Virus record (IMG/VR): IMGVR_UViG_3300025263_000001
Location: 1-45,131 of that record
DNA: 45,131 nucleotides
Source of the DNA: a virus
Direction: 5' to 3' (one strand)
Shown here: positions 32,604 through 39,990 of the stretch, piece after piece
Numbering within the stretch: position 1 is the first letter of the stretch
Layout of the letters: every line of letters begins with the position of its first letter
Notes under the pieces: generated by a model
Database searches by the model: none
What the model was told of the DNA's origin: nothing
Seen by the model: only the letters and a program-made list of their open reading frames with translations
Translations under genes and position numbers: made by a program

Positions 32604-32969
32604 TTACTTGTCTCCCTTCGGAAGCTTGAAGCCTTCGGTCTTCTCGCCGCCGCCGTTGAAGGCGGCGTTGAGGCCGACGGACTTCTTCGGGTCTGCCTGG
32701 GGTGCCAGGGCGCGCAGCGTGGCCAGCGGGGTTGCCTTCGCCGTCGCCTCGTCGAGGATCTTGGCGTTGACGACCTTCGTGACGAGCTCGGCATGCTCGG
32801 CGTCGTCCTTGGCCTTCTGGTTGGCGACCATCTCGGCCTGTGCATCGAGCACCGGCTTGAGGGCGGCGGTTACGGAGTTGGCGATGGTTTCGCCAATCTT
32901 CGCCATGCTTCCCGAGAGGGCTTTGACCTCATCGGAAAGCGACTTGAACTGCTCGTCGGTGACAGGCAT
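32604..32969 (-). CDS. Nested scaffold protein from an internal start
   Basis: An in-frame ATG (32967-32969) inside the protease gene is preceded by AAGGAAGACGAG, a good ribosome site. It lies exactly at the start of the helical scaffold domain and would give a 121-residue scaffold protein sharing the C-terminus. In lambda the scaffold Nu3 is made in the same way from within gene C. Use of the internal start is inferred. Confidence 0.45.
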   Translation of the reverse strand: MPVTDEQFKSLSDEVKALSGSMAKIGETIANSVTAALKPVLDAQAEMVANQKAKDDAEHAELVTKVVNAKILDEATAKATPLATLRALAPQADPKKSVGLNAAFNGGGEKTEGFKLPKGDK

Positions 32970-33725
32970 CTCGTCTTCCTTCGTGTTGGTTGAGGATTCC
33001 CGCTCGTTGAAGCCCAAGGCTTCCATCATTGCGGTCTTGGTCTTCTCCCACAGGCCGACGTTCTTCCGGCGCATGAGAGCTTCAACGAGGCGTGTTCCAG
33101 CCCAGTCGATTTCCTGGTCGGCGGCGTCCGTCAGTGCGGAGTTGACGACCTCGATGTCTTCCATCTCGCCCTTGGCGTTGACGAGCATGCCGACGCCCTG
33201 ATCGGGGGTGGCTGCGCCCTCCTCGCCAATGAGGATCGCGTCATGGTCAAACACCATGTTTCGGGCAATGCGCTTGTGATCGGAGGCGTTGACCGTCTCC
33301 ATAGTGGCGAGAAGACCAGTCGAGGTGTGGACCGGGCCGCCTGCCTCAATCGCGGCAAGAACTGCCCTTCCGCCTTCCGTGCGGTTGGCGACCTCAACAT
33401 CGATCACCTTGTCCAGCAGCACGCGGCCGCCTTCCCGGCGCACGTTCTCGTTCCATGCCCCGATATGGCCGATGTTGACGCCTTCCGGGTCTCGGGCGGA
33501 GATGAACTTGCCGTTGACCAGCGGATGACCGAGTGGAGCCGGCGACCGGTTGAGCGTCAGATAGCTCTTCTCGATCTCCTCGGACGGGTATTTGATCCCG
33601 TTCATGATGATGTCGTCCGGCAGGGTCGCCGAGGGCACGATAACCACATCACGGCCGTTGCGCTTTTCCTTGCGGACAGCCTTCACGTTCGCCAGTGACC
33701 TGACGTTCACACGCACCTGGGGCAT
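32604..33725 (-). CDS. Prohead protease with C-terminal scaffold domain (DUF2213-like)
   Basis: A 373-residue protein of the DUF2213-type capsid maturation protease. The N-terminal ~200 residues hold the protease region (NRSPAPLGHPLVNG, then GGPVHTSTGLL with possible catalytic His and Ser), followed by a Glu/Ser linker. From about residue 253 a helical, charged region (MPVTDEQFKSLSDEVKAL) has the look of a scaffolding domain that is degraded during maturation. This is the same arrangement as the lambda C/Nu3 protease-scaffold gene. Confidence 0.75.
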   Translation of the reverse strand: MPQVRVNVRSLANVKAVRKEKRNGRDVVIVPSATLPDDIIMNGIKYPSEEIEKSYLTLNRSPAPLGHPLVNGKFISARDPEGVNIGHIGAWNENVRREGGRVLLDKVIDVEVANRTEGGRAVLAAIEAGGPVHTSTGLLATMETVNASDHKRIARNMVFDHDAILIGEEGAATPDQGVGMLVNAKGEMEDIEVVNSALTDAADQEIDWAGTRLVEALMRRKNVGLWEKTKTAMMEALGFNERESSTNTKEDEMPVTDEQFKSLSDEVKALSGSMAKIGETIANSVTAALKPVLDAQAEMVANQKAKDDAEHAELVTKVVNAKILDEATAKATPLATLRALAPQADPKKSVGLNAAFNGGGEKTEGFKLPKGDK

Positions 33726-33731
33726 GAGCGA

Positions 33732-35108
33732 TTATTCCTGTGTGGGTGTGGGTTTCCCGAGAGATGCGGCGGTTTCTTCATCCGTCGCTTCGTCTCGATA
33801 CTTGTCGCCTTCGTCCAGCGGCTCATAGCCGACGGCGCCGCGGATATCCTCGGGCGTGAAGACCCACTCGGTGGTGCCGGTCTTCTGGTTGACGTCGGCC
33901 ATCTTCACGGCGCGGTCGATCTTCTCGCCCATCGATGCCTCTGTCAGGTCGGCCTGGTCGATGAACCAGTCCTTCTCCGGCAGGATGCCGAAGCGAACGA
34001 GCCGTGTGACAAACTCCATGATGTTCGGATGCGTGATATTGGCGCGGCGCGACATGCAGGTCTGCGCCCACTCGTCTGCATCCTCTTGGCTGGCGCGCTC
34101 GCCTGTCTGCATGCCGATCAGGATCTTCACCGGCATAGTGATGGAGGCTGCGAACGAGCTCAGCGGGGTTCCGAAGAAGTGCTCGGGCGACGGCAGCGTA
34201 ACATTGAGCTGCTTCGCCTGCATGCCCATGAGCATCAGAAGCTGATCGAAGCCGGCGTTATAGTCGGCCACCTGATCGTTCATCTTGTCGGCAAGCTCTT
34301 CGACCGTGACACCCATGGCCTTCGCCATCTGGTCGATCTTGGCTTCCTTGTCGATTTCGAGCACCGGCGCCGACTTGGCGTTCTTCCAGAAGCCCTCGCC
34401 CCCCGCGCCCTTGACCTTGTCCATGTCAATCAGGTCGTTGAAGCCAGGTTCAAGGATCGACCGGCCATAGATCGTGCCGTCTTCCGACCAGATCAGCACG
34501 CGGTCGGGATGGATGCGAAGCTGGCGATTCTGCTTCTTGTCACCGTCCAGAGCGGACTCGGTGAACTGATACATGGTCGGCTCGCCATAGGTTTCCGACC
34601 GAGGATCAGCATCATATTCGGCGACCGTGAGCTGACCTTTCCAGACCGGGTCGACCTTATAAAGACCATCGAGCCCACCCGGTACGCGGTCGACTGGCTG
34701 GTCGAATGCCTTGCCGTCCCTCACCCGTAGGATCACGCCGGAATAGCCGCCCACCATTGCCATGCGGTCCGCATCGGCAAGCTTGGCCCACAGGCGCAGC
34801 GCGGCAAACTTCTTGCGGATATCCCTTTCGAGTGTCGTTTCCTTCTGCGGGCCGGTTTCCGAGCCGTCGCGCTCCTGCTCAAGGAGGAATGGCGCGTCCT
34901 GCCATGTCTTCAGTGCCGTCTTGTCCACGCCGGCAGCAGCCACGCCGTTGCGCAGATACATCTTGTAGAGCTGATCAAAGGTCAGCGTCTCAGGCCAGCC
35001 GAAGTCCTTGTAGTAGTCATGCTTGACGTTCTGACCCGGGAAGAAGGCCGGGAACATGCTGCCGAGCCGGCGCTGTGCGTAGTTTGCCAGCCGTACAACT
35101 TGGTTCAT
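33732..35108 (-). CDS. Portal protein (DUF1073 type)
   Basis: A 458-residue portal protein of the DUF1073 type (now often labelled 'anti-CBASS Acb1-like N-terminal' because of a distant Pfam relation). The N-terminus has MYLRNGVAAAGVDKTA, followed by a conserved WLEGD-like core (DGKAFDQPVDRV, LIWSEDGTIYGRS) and a central long helix with MGVTVEELADKM. The acidic C-terminal tail matches portal clip/crown regions. Position between terminase and protease confirms the role as the DNA entry ring. Confidence 0.8.
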   Translation of the reverse strand: MNQVVRLANYAQRRLGSMFPAFFPGQNVKHDYYKDFGWPETLTFDQLYKMYLRNGVAAAGVDKTALKTWQDAPFLLEQERDGSETGPQKETTLERDIRKKFAALRLWAKLADADRMAMVGGYSGVILRVRDGKAFDQPVDRVPGGLDGLYKVDPVWKGQLTVAEYDADPRSETYGEPTMYQFTESALDGDKKQNRQLRIHPDRVLIWSEDGTIYGRSILEPGFNDLIDMDKVKGAGGEGFWKNAKSAPVLEIDKEAKIDQMAKAMGVTVEELADKMNDQVADYNAGFDQLLMLMGMQAKQLNVTLPSPEHFFGTPLSSFAASITMPVKILIGMQTGERASQEDADEWAQTCMSRRANITHPNIMEFVTRLVRFGILPEKDWFIDQADLTEASMGEKIDRAVKMADVNQKTGTTEWVFTPEDIRGAVGYEPLDEGDKYRDEATDEETAASLGKPTPTQE

Positions 35109-36745
35109 CGGTGCCTCTTGCTCAGGAACATGGCGACCGTCGGTCCTGCCGGCGGGTCCACGAATGTCAGCATCAGCGCATCAGCATAGTCAGGCGATGC
35201 GATACCGCGCTTTGCGAGCGCCTCTTTCCGTTCGATGACGATCTTGCCCTTTTCATTGCGCCCCCACTTCACCAGGGAGAGCTGCAGGCAGAGCTCGTCG
35301 GATTCCTTGTCGCCACTGGGCAGCGCCAGAAGGTCGGTGACCTCGTGCTGCAGGCCGCCCTTACCTTCGAGCCACAGGACGTGCTCATGCGTGCGCTGCA
35401 AGGCCGTGCGGCAAAGCCACCAGATTTCAGCCTTCAGGTTCCCGAACATCTCTACCGAGGTTCGACCGTCCGGCCATTCCCGATCTTCCGAGGGCGGAAG
35501 GCCGGTGTTGATCGGCGTCACCGTCAGGTGCGCAAACAGCCTCGCCTTCTCTGGATCGTCCGACCGATGCATCATCGTGGACGAGACGCCTGCACCGACG
35601 CCAGGGGCATCGAAGTTCAGCGTGTCGCACCGCTCTGACAAGGCAGCTTCAAGCGCCCACCAGGCAGTCTCGGTGGTATCAGGATCACCGCGGCTATGCG
35701 GCACCTCGACGACCGCCCCCCGCCTGGGGACGACAATTGACTTGGCCTTGCCGGCGCCGACGTCCACGCCAAGGCGGCCATCGTTGCTCGGCCTTAGGCG
35801 TGGCTCCAGGCTGCGAAGGCGCTTAGCACTCTCCACCCACAGCGCCGGGATGCAGATGCCCTCCACCGATGCGCTGTAGTCGATATCGTACTCGCTCGCC
35901 CATGTGGTCGGGTCGGAGAAGCTGGCCTGCTTGTTCGCGGCCCACTCTTCTGTCTTGCGAGGATCATCGCGCCAGTGGATGCGCATGATCTGGTTTGGCT
36001 TAAGGATCGAGTGGCGCTTGCGGGCGAAGAGGTTGCCCATGCCATTGACCGACGAAACCCAGATGACGCAATCGGTGTTGCCGGACAGTGCCTTCTCGAC
36101 TACCTCAGCGTTCGGAACGAATGCCGCTTCGTCGACGACGTACATCGAGGATCGACCGCCGCGGCCCATATCCTCGCCGCCCTCGCCCGATATCACAGCG
36201 CCTGTCTCGGGGTTGGCCAGGCGCATGTAGTTGTCGTGCTGCGCCCACGAGAAGCCCTCGGGGAGCATCTCAGGAGGCAGGCGTCGGCCCATGATCCGTA
36301 TCTTGGCGAAGATGCTGTCCGGGTTATCCTTCTTGTCAACGTAATCGACCTTGCGAGAGCCGAACGTTGCCTTGAAGCCCGGGTTAAAGAGCCACTGATG
36401 CAGCGCTACGCCGGCCGTGATGTAGGTCGCCCCGGTGTCACGGCTTTTCTCGATAAGCCCCTCTTCCTCGCGCCTGATCTTTTCCAGCAGCCAGAGAACG
36501 GCTTCGCGCTGCCTTGGCCAGAGCCTGAATTGAACGTAGGCGCCGCCTGGCTTGCCTACCAAGCGCGGGTCGTATGTCCAAACCCACTTGTCGAACCAGT
36601 AAAGGATGTCGGCGGCGCAGCGCTCTTTCTCTGCCTTCCATCCACCGGCGTCTGCCTCGACGCGCTCCCTCTGCTCTCGCTCTGCCTGCCTCTTCCGCTT
36701 TGCTTCGAGAAGGGCGAGGTATTCACGCTTCTCCCTCAGGCTCAT
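35105..36745 (-). CDS. terL: Terminase large subunit
   Basis: A 546-residue packaging motor. The ATPase domain has a variant Walker A (EKSRDTGAT, about residues 99-107) and a Walker B (MYVVDEAAF, Asp near 205), with an SSVNGMGN coupling motif. The nuclease domain contains the acidic residues of RNase H-like folds: LGVDVG near 326, FDAPGVGAG near 379, and DALMLTF near the C-terminus. ATG 36745 keeps the overlap with the small-subunit gene to 23 nt; ATG 36787 is possible and would add 14 residues. Confidence 0.88.
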   Translation of the reverse strand: MSLREKREYLALLEAKRKRQAEREQRERVEADAGGWKAEKERCAADILYWFDKWVWTYDPRLVGKPGGAYVQFRLWPRQREAVLWLLEKIRREEEGLIEKSRDTGATYITAGVALHQWLFNPGFKATFGSRKVDYVDKKDNPDSIFAKIRIMGRRLPPEMLPEGFSWAQHDNYMRLANPETGAVISGEGGEDMGRGGRSSMYVVDEAAFVPNAEVVEKALSGNTDCVIWVSSVNGMGNLFARKRHSILKPNQIMRIHWRDDPRKTEEWAANKQASFSDPTTWASEYDIDYSASVEGICIPALWVESAKRLRSLEPRLRPSNDGRLGVDVGAGKAKSIVVPRRGAVVEVPHSRGDPDTTETAWWALEAALSERCDTLNFDAPGVGAGVSSTMMHRSDDPEKARLFAHLTVTPINTGLPPSEDREWPDGRTSVEMFGNLKAEIWWLCRTALQRTHEHVLWLEGKGGLQHEVTDLLALPSGDKESDELCLQLSLVKWGRNEKGKIVIERKEALAKRGIASPDYADALMLTFVDPPAGPTVAMFLSKRHR

Positions 36746-37169
36746 CTTCGCCAGCACCAGCTGCGAGGGCTGCAATGCGAGCATCAATTTCCTCTTCGGT
36801 CAGGTTGGCGTACTCGATCGGGCCGCCGTTCGGGCCGGAGTGTTCGCGCTTCAGCGGGGCATAACTGCCCTGCATCTTGTTGGCCTCAGCGATCGCAGAG
36901 ATCGCCACCCGAGCGTCTTTCTCCGCGTGGCTATCGAAGATCGTCTTGAGGGCTTGAAGCCTGTCAGCGGCCGTCCATTCCGCCTTCTTCTCGACTTTCT
37001 CTTGCGCCTTGGCGATGGCTGCAGCGATGTCAGGTTTTGAAAGGTTCTCTGACCCGACACTGCGCGCCGTCTTAGCGCTATAGCCAGCTCGTATGGCCGC
37101 CTTGGTAGCGTTCAGATCAATCAGGTACTCGGAGACGAACCGGCGCTGCTTCGCACTCAGAGATGGCAT
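36723..37169 (-). CDS. terS: Terminase small subunit
   Basis: A 148-residue protein with the small-terminase HTH signature: L-S-A-K-Q-R-R-F-V-x-E-Y-L, then N-A-T-K-A-A-I-R-A-G-Y-S and K-T-A-R, S-E-N-L-S-K-P-D-I. It recognises the packaging start site on phage DNA and feeds the large subunit. A helical oligomerisation region follows (IAAAIAKAQEKVEKKAEW) and an acidic tail contacts the large subunit. ATG 37169 matches the family start. Confidence 0.88.
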   Translation of the reverse strand: MPSLSAKQRRFVSEYLIDLNATKAAIRAGYSAKTARSVGSENLSKPDIAAAIAKAQEKVEKKAEWTAADRLQALKTIFDSHAEKDARVAISAIAEANKMQGSYAPLKREHSGPNGGPIEYANLTEEEIDARIAALAAGAGEDEPEGEA

Positions 37170-37182
37170 ACGGCACCTTGGG

Positions 37183-37338
37183 TCAAACCCGCCCCAGCAA
37201 GACCAGAATGATGATAATCGTGAGAACGAGAGCAACGCCTCCGGTCGGTCCGTAACCCCAGCTTGCCGAGTAAGGCCAGTTCGGGAGGGCTCCGATGAGG
37301 AGCAGGATCAGGATGATGAGGAGGATGGTGCCGAGCAT
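37183..37338 (-). CDS. DUF3309 family small membrane protein
   Basis: A 51-residue protein with the unmistakable DUF3309 layout: M-L-G-T-I-L-L-I-I-L-I-L-L-L-I-G-A-L-P, then W-P-Y-S-A-S-W-G-Y-G-P-T-G-G, and a second hydrophobic span ending in LLGRV. DUF3309 proteins occur widely in alphaproteobacterial chromosomes and their function is unknown. Finding one in a phage, next to terS, is uncommon in my knowledge. It is the last gene of a row of four short genes. Confidence 0.85.
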   Translation of the reverse strand: MLGTILLIILILLLIGALPNWPYSASWGYGPTGGVALVLTIIIILVLLGRV

Positions 37339-37350
37339 GTCAGGTCTCCT

Positions 37351-37488
37351 TTATAGCGCCCGCCACAGATCGCGACCTGGCGGTTCGTAATGCCCACACC
37401 CCGCAAGTGACGCGAGCCCGGCGATCCCGAAGGCGATAGCGGCGACCGTGATCATGATCGTGATTGTCGAGCGTTCTTTGCGCGTCAT
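37351..37488 (-). CDS. 45-residue small lipoprotein
   Basis: A tiny protein with a basic start (MTRKERS), a hydrophobic signal segment and a canonical lipobox L-A-G-C at about residues 29-32, followed by only 13 residues (GHYEPPGRDLW). It should be lipidated and exported. ATG 37488 overlaps the preceding 25-codon gene's stop by 4 nt. It may be a superinfection-exclusion or envelope-modifying factor; no family is recognised. Confidence 0.6.
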   Translation of the reverse strand: MTRKERSTITIMITVAAIAFGIAGLASLAGCGHYEPPGRDLWRAL

Positions 37489-37562
37489 GGGACGATCCAC
37501 AGTGAGAGCCATCCAGATACCAGGATGACGATGAGGAGAGTGATGAAGGCGTCTGTGGTCAT
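37485..37562 (-). CDS. 25-residue membrane miniprotein
   Basis: A 25-codon gene (MTTDAFITLL, then VILVSGWLSLW) with one short membrane segment. Its ATG overlaps the preceding stop by 4 nt and its stop overlaps the next ATG by 4 nt, a chain that supports translation by coupling despite its size. Function unknown. Confidence 0.5.
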   Translation of the reverse strand: MTTDAFITLLIVILVSGWLSLWIVP

Positions 37563-37708
37563 GCAGCTTGGCGGACCATACGGACGGCATTGAGAGCGCC
37601 CTGCACGTTCGGCCACGCATCGAAATCACCGGGGAGGATCATCTTCTTGACCGTTGGGCTCACTTGCGCCTCGGCTGCGGCCTTGCGCGCGACCTCAATG
37701 TCAGTCAT
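37559..37708 (-). CDS. 49-residue hypothetical protein
   Basis: A small soluble protein with a helical, Ala-rich N-terminus (VARKAAAEAQV) and a middle segment KKMILPGDFDAWPNV. It begins at ATG 37708 with a strong ribosome site (AGGAGAGCGAG) and opens the row of coupled small genes up to 37338. The family is unknown. Confidence 0.6.
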   Translation of the reverse strand: MTDIEVARKAAAEAQVSPTVKKMILPGDFDAWPNVQGALNAVRMVRQAA

Positions 37709-37728
37709 CTCGCTCTCCTGAAATGCGA

Positions 37729-37755
37729 AGCCCGCCTCGGCGAACCGGGCGGGCT
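37729..37755 (-). terminator. Probable terminator hairpin of the regulatory operon
   Basis: A perfect 8-bp GC stem (AGCCCGCC/GGCGGGCT) with an 11-nt loop follows the DUF6362-like gene on the minus strand and precedes the small-gene row. Only a short T-poor tail (TCGCATTT) follows, so it may attenuate rather than end transcription. Confidence 0.45.
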
Positions 37756-37813
37756 GTGTGGGGTCGGGAAGCTCTGCAGTAGCAGAGGCGGATAGATGTC
37801 ACCTCTTCCCTAT

Positions 37814-38560
37814 CTATGCGGCCTGGCGCTTCTTGGCCTCTTCCTCGCGGCGTTTGGCCTCGCGCGCCTTGCGCTTTTCGTTCTGTTTGATGGCCCAGTC
37901 GAAGTTGGTCAACTCGCTGTCGAAGAACTCTGCCATCGGCTTCGCATCCGGCTCCCTGTAGGCGGTGCGCTCGTCAATCGGCGCGTCGGCTGCGATGTTA
38001 TCTGAAACATGCCAAAAAACAGGGGGTAGAGGCAACACAGCAATTTCGCCGTTTTGACTATGCTGCGACGGCTCGCGCAACAGATGAGCCAATTCTTTTA
38101 TCGCCTTGTCTTTTCTGCGTTGTCCGGTCATTTCGTGAATGCCTTCTGACTTGCACCACTTGGTGAATGGTTTCCCGCCGGCCTTGGCCCTTGCCCACGC
38201 CCACAGAGCGCGCCGGTTCTTCTCGACGCTGACCATGGCGATGAGGCTTAGGCGGCGTTCCCAGTCGCTGACGTCGGTCGCCTCAAGCTTCTGGTGGTCT
38301 GGGTCCCACATCGCCATGCGCTCTTCGATGTAGCGGCCAAGATCGCCGTCCTCCTGCTGGTCCCCGGTCTTCTTCCGGTTGGCGATACGTTCGCTCCGGG
38401 TCCGCCCGTTCACCGAGAACCAGCCGCGCATGTCTTCTGCGGTGTGATAGTACGGGATGTGCTGGGCTCGAAGCGGCTCGGGCCTTGCGAACTCTGCCGG
38501 CAAGCGCTTCTCGATCGTTGCACCCTTGATGAAGAGATCTATGATTTCTTCCTTGTTCAT
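37814..38560 (-). CDS. Putative HTH regulator (DUF6362-like)
   Basis: A 248-residue protein. The middle part (WERRLSLIAMVS, then RALWAWARAKAGGKPFTKWC and TGQRRKDKAI) resembles the HTH-bearing DUF6362-type phage proteins that look like sigma or activator subunits. The N-terminal ~80 residues contain MRGWFSVNGRTR; the C-terminal tail is a highly basic helix (KRKAREAKRREEEAKKRQ). ATG 38560 overlaps the previous gene by 4 nt. Position just ahead of the structural operon suits control of late genes, but the function is inferred. Confidence 0.5.
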   Translation of the reverse strand: MNKEEIIDLFIKGATIEKRLPAEFARPEPLRAQHIPYYHTAEDMRGWFSVNGRTRSERIANRKKTGDQQEDGDLGRYIEERMAMWDPDHQKLEATDVSDWERRLSLIAMVSVEKNRRALWAWARAKAGGKPFTKWCKSEGIHEMTGQRRKDKAIKELAHLLREPSQHSQNGEIAVLPLPPVFWHVSDNIAADAPIDERTAYREPDAKPMAEFFDSELTNFDWAIKQNEKRKAREAKRREEEAKKRQAA

Positions 38561-39027
38561 GCTGCTCCTCGTCGGTCGTCCAGAAGATCGGGCTGGACCG
38601 CCAGCGCTCCGAAGCGCCGCCGCATCCTCTCGTATATCATCCCCCCAAGGGCATGTCGTTTGGAGACCACTCCATCCAGGTCGAAAGCCCAGTATTGTAG
38701 ATAGCCCAGCGGGATTTTGTCGAAGAAGTCGAACCATGCGGAGACATTGTTATCGACCAGTTCGGGGAAGTTCTTTGCCGCAGCTCGGGCCATGTCGCTC
38801 ACAACCCACAGAGACGTCTCGTCAATGAACGCCTTGTTGTTTGCGGTCTCTGATAGCGTCATGACGACGAAGCGAGCGTGCGCCTCTCCATGGCGCTTTC
38901 TGATGCGGTCCAGCGTGGCTATTGCTCTTGTCTGTCCGATCGAGGGCATGACATGCGCCGGCACGACAGCGATGCCGTATTCAGCGAATATCGCGAGTGC
39001 CTCGGGATGATCGGACATTGGCGTCAC
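38557..39027 (-). CDS. Hypothetical regulatory-region protein
   Basis: A 156-residue protein with no recognised domain. It has the motif GYLQYWAFDLDGVVSKRHALG and a central helical part rich in Thr/Ala. It uses GTG 39027, which overlaps the LuxR-type gene stop by 4 nt and has GGAGAGGGG upstream; ATG 39018 is the alternative. The neighbours are regulators. Confidence 0.55.
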   Translation of the reverse strand: MTPMSDHPEALAIFAEYGIAVVPAHVMPSIGQTRAIATLDRIRKRHGEAHARFVVMTLSETANNKAFIDETSLWVVSDMARAAAKNFPELVDNNVSAWFDFFDKIPLGYLQYWAFDLDGVVSKRHALGGMIYERMRRRFGALAVQPDLLDDRRGAA

Positions 39028-39227
39028 GACAGCACCCCTCTCCTGAACGCGGCAGCGATGAGGGCCGTCTCCTTGTAGACCTCGAACTTGACCTTCAGCC
39101 GCTCTTTGATGCCGCTGGCCGTGTGATAGGAGATACCGAGAACGGCCGCGATCTCCGCCGAGGTCTTGCCGTCGGCTACCAGCGTGAGGACTTCTTTCTC
39201 GCGAGGGGAAATGGATACGGCGTTCAT
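39024..39227 (-). CDS. Solo LuxR-type HTH protein
   Basis: A 67-residue protein consisting only of a GerE/LuxR-type HTH: S-P-R-E-K-E-V-L, then D-G-K-T-S-A-E-I-A-A-V-L-G-I-S-Y-H-T and a final I-K-E-R-L-K-V-K-F. It lacks any ligand or receiver domain, so it probably acts as a constitutive small activator or competitor at phage or host promoters. ATG 39227 overlaps the GcrA-like stop. Confidence 0.75.
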   Translation of the reverse strand: MNAVSISPREKEVLTLVADGKTSAEIAAVLGISYHTASGIKERLKVKFEVYKETALIAAAFRRGVLS

Positions 39228-39691
39228 TCGAACCTCACACGGTAGGCCCGGCGGCTGTGGTGGGTGCAATAGGTGGCCTCGGTCGCCGCAGAGCAGAACT
39301 TGATCTCCTGCCCATCCATTAGCGGCCAGCGGCATTCGTGTTGGCCGATCTCCAGAAACGTCTTAGCCTTCAGCTTGCGCTCGTTATCGTAGGCGGTCGG
39401 GTAGAACTCGATCCGCTCGTCTCCCTGGTTCATGCCTTGCACGGCTTCTTTCTTCGCCCGCCTGACGCGCTGGATATTCACGCGGCGGGACGATCGAGCC
39501 GGAGCGCCGTTGCTGTAGCTCTCGACCGTCAGGCCTCCTTTCCTCTTCGGGAAGAGTCCACGGTTGCGGTTCATGAAGCCCGCGATCGACTGACGGCTGA
39601 CGCCATACATGTTGGCAATCTCGGTTATCGATTTGCCGGATTTCCAAAGCTCGGATGCTTCCGAGAGGTTTTGTCTGACGATGGCGTTCAT
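39224..39691 (-). CDS. GcrA-family transcription factor
   Basis: A 155-residue protein with the GcrA layout. The N-terminal HTH domain reads E-L-W-K-S-G-K-S-I-T-E-I-A, G-V-S-R-Q-S-I-A-G-F-M-N-R, followed by a basic linker. The C-terminal domain contains CRWPL, later FC, YC and THH, the Cys/His arrangement of the RNA-polymerase-binding end of GcrA. In Caulobacter, GcrA works with sigma70 at promoters methylated by CcrM at GANTC. A phage copy could steer host or phage transcription. It overlaps both neighbours by 4 nt. Confidence 0.8.
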   Translation of the reverse strand: MNAIVRQNLSEASELWKSGKSITEIANMYGVSRQSIAGFMNRNRGLFPKRKGGLTVESYSNGAPARSSRRVNIQRVRRAKKEAVQGMNQGDERIEFYPTAYDNERKLKAKTFLEIGQHECRWPLMDGQEIKFCSAATEATYCTHHSRRAYRVRFE

Positions 39692-39990
39692 GCTGCTTTT
39701 CCCTTGCTTTCAACTTCGATCACCTTGCCTCCTCCTCGGAAGAGCTTATGAGCCTGAGCCTTGGCGAGCGCCTTCTTGCTGGTCGGGCCGGTGATCGCCT
39801 CGGATACGATCGGGCTGTTCATCTGGCGGAGGAACTCGTTCTTTGCCGCGGCCTCTGCTTCGGCTTCCGACGGGAAGATGATGTCGTCCCGGCCGTGGCG
39901 GAGGGTGCGGTTCTCGCCGTGGTGATATAATCTTATCCAGGCGATGAAGCCGGTTGGGCGCTTTAGGGTGCCGAAGCCACAGTGGTTCAC
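39688..39990 (-). CDS. Hypothetical protein between DnaB and GcrA
   Basis: A 100-residue protein beginning at GTG 39990 (overlapping the DnaB stop by 4 nt, with a GGGAGC ribosome site). A beta segment with FIAWIRLYHHGENRTL is followed by a helix ASEAEAAAKNEFLRQ-like region and a basic C-terminus. No family recognised. Confidence 0.55.
   Translation of the reverse strand: MNHCGFGTLKRPTGFIAWIRLYHHGENRTLRHGRDDIIFPSEAEAEAAAKNEFLRQMNSPIVSEAITGPTSKKALAKAQAHKLFRGGGKVIEVESKGKAA

Noticed and set aside
33732-35108. Reading the portal gene as an anti-CBASS (Acb1) defence protein
   Set aside because: The family label comes from a shared N-terminal domain name. Length, position between terminase and protease, and sequence fit a portal, and no Acb1 phosphodiesterase His motif is evident.
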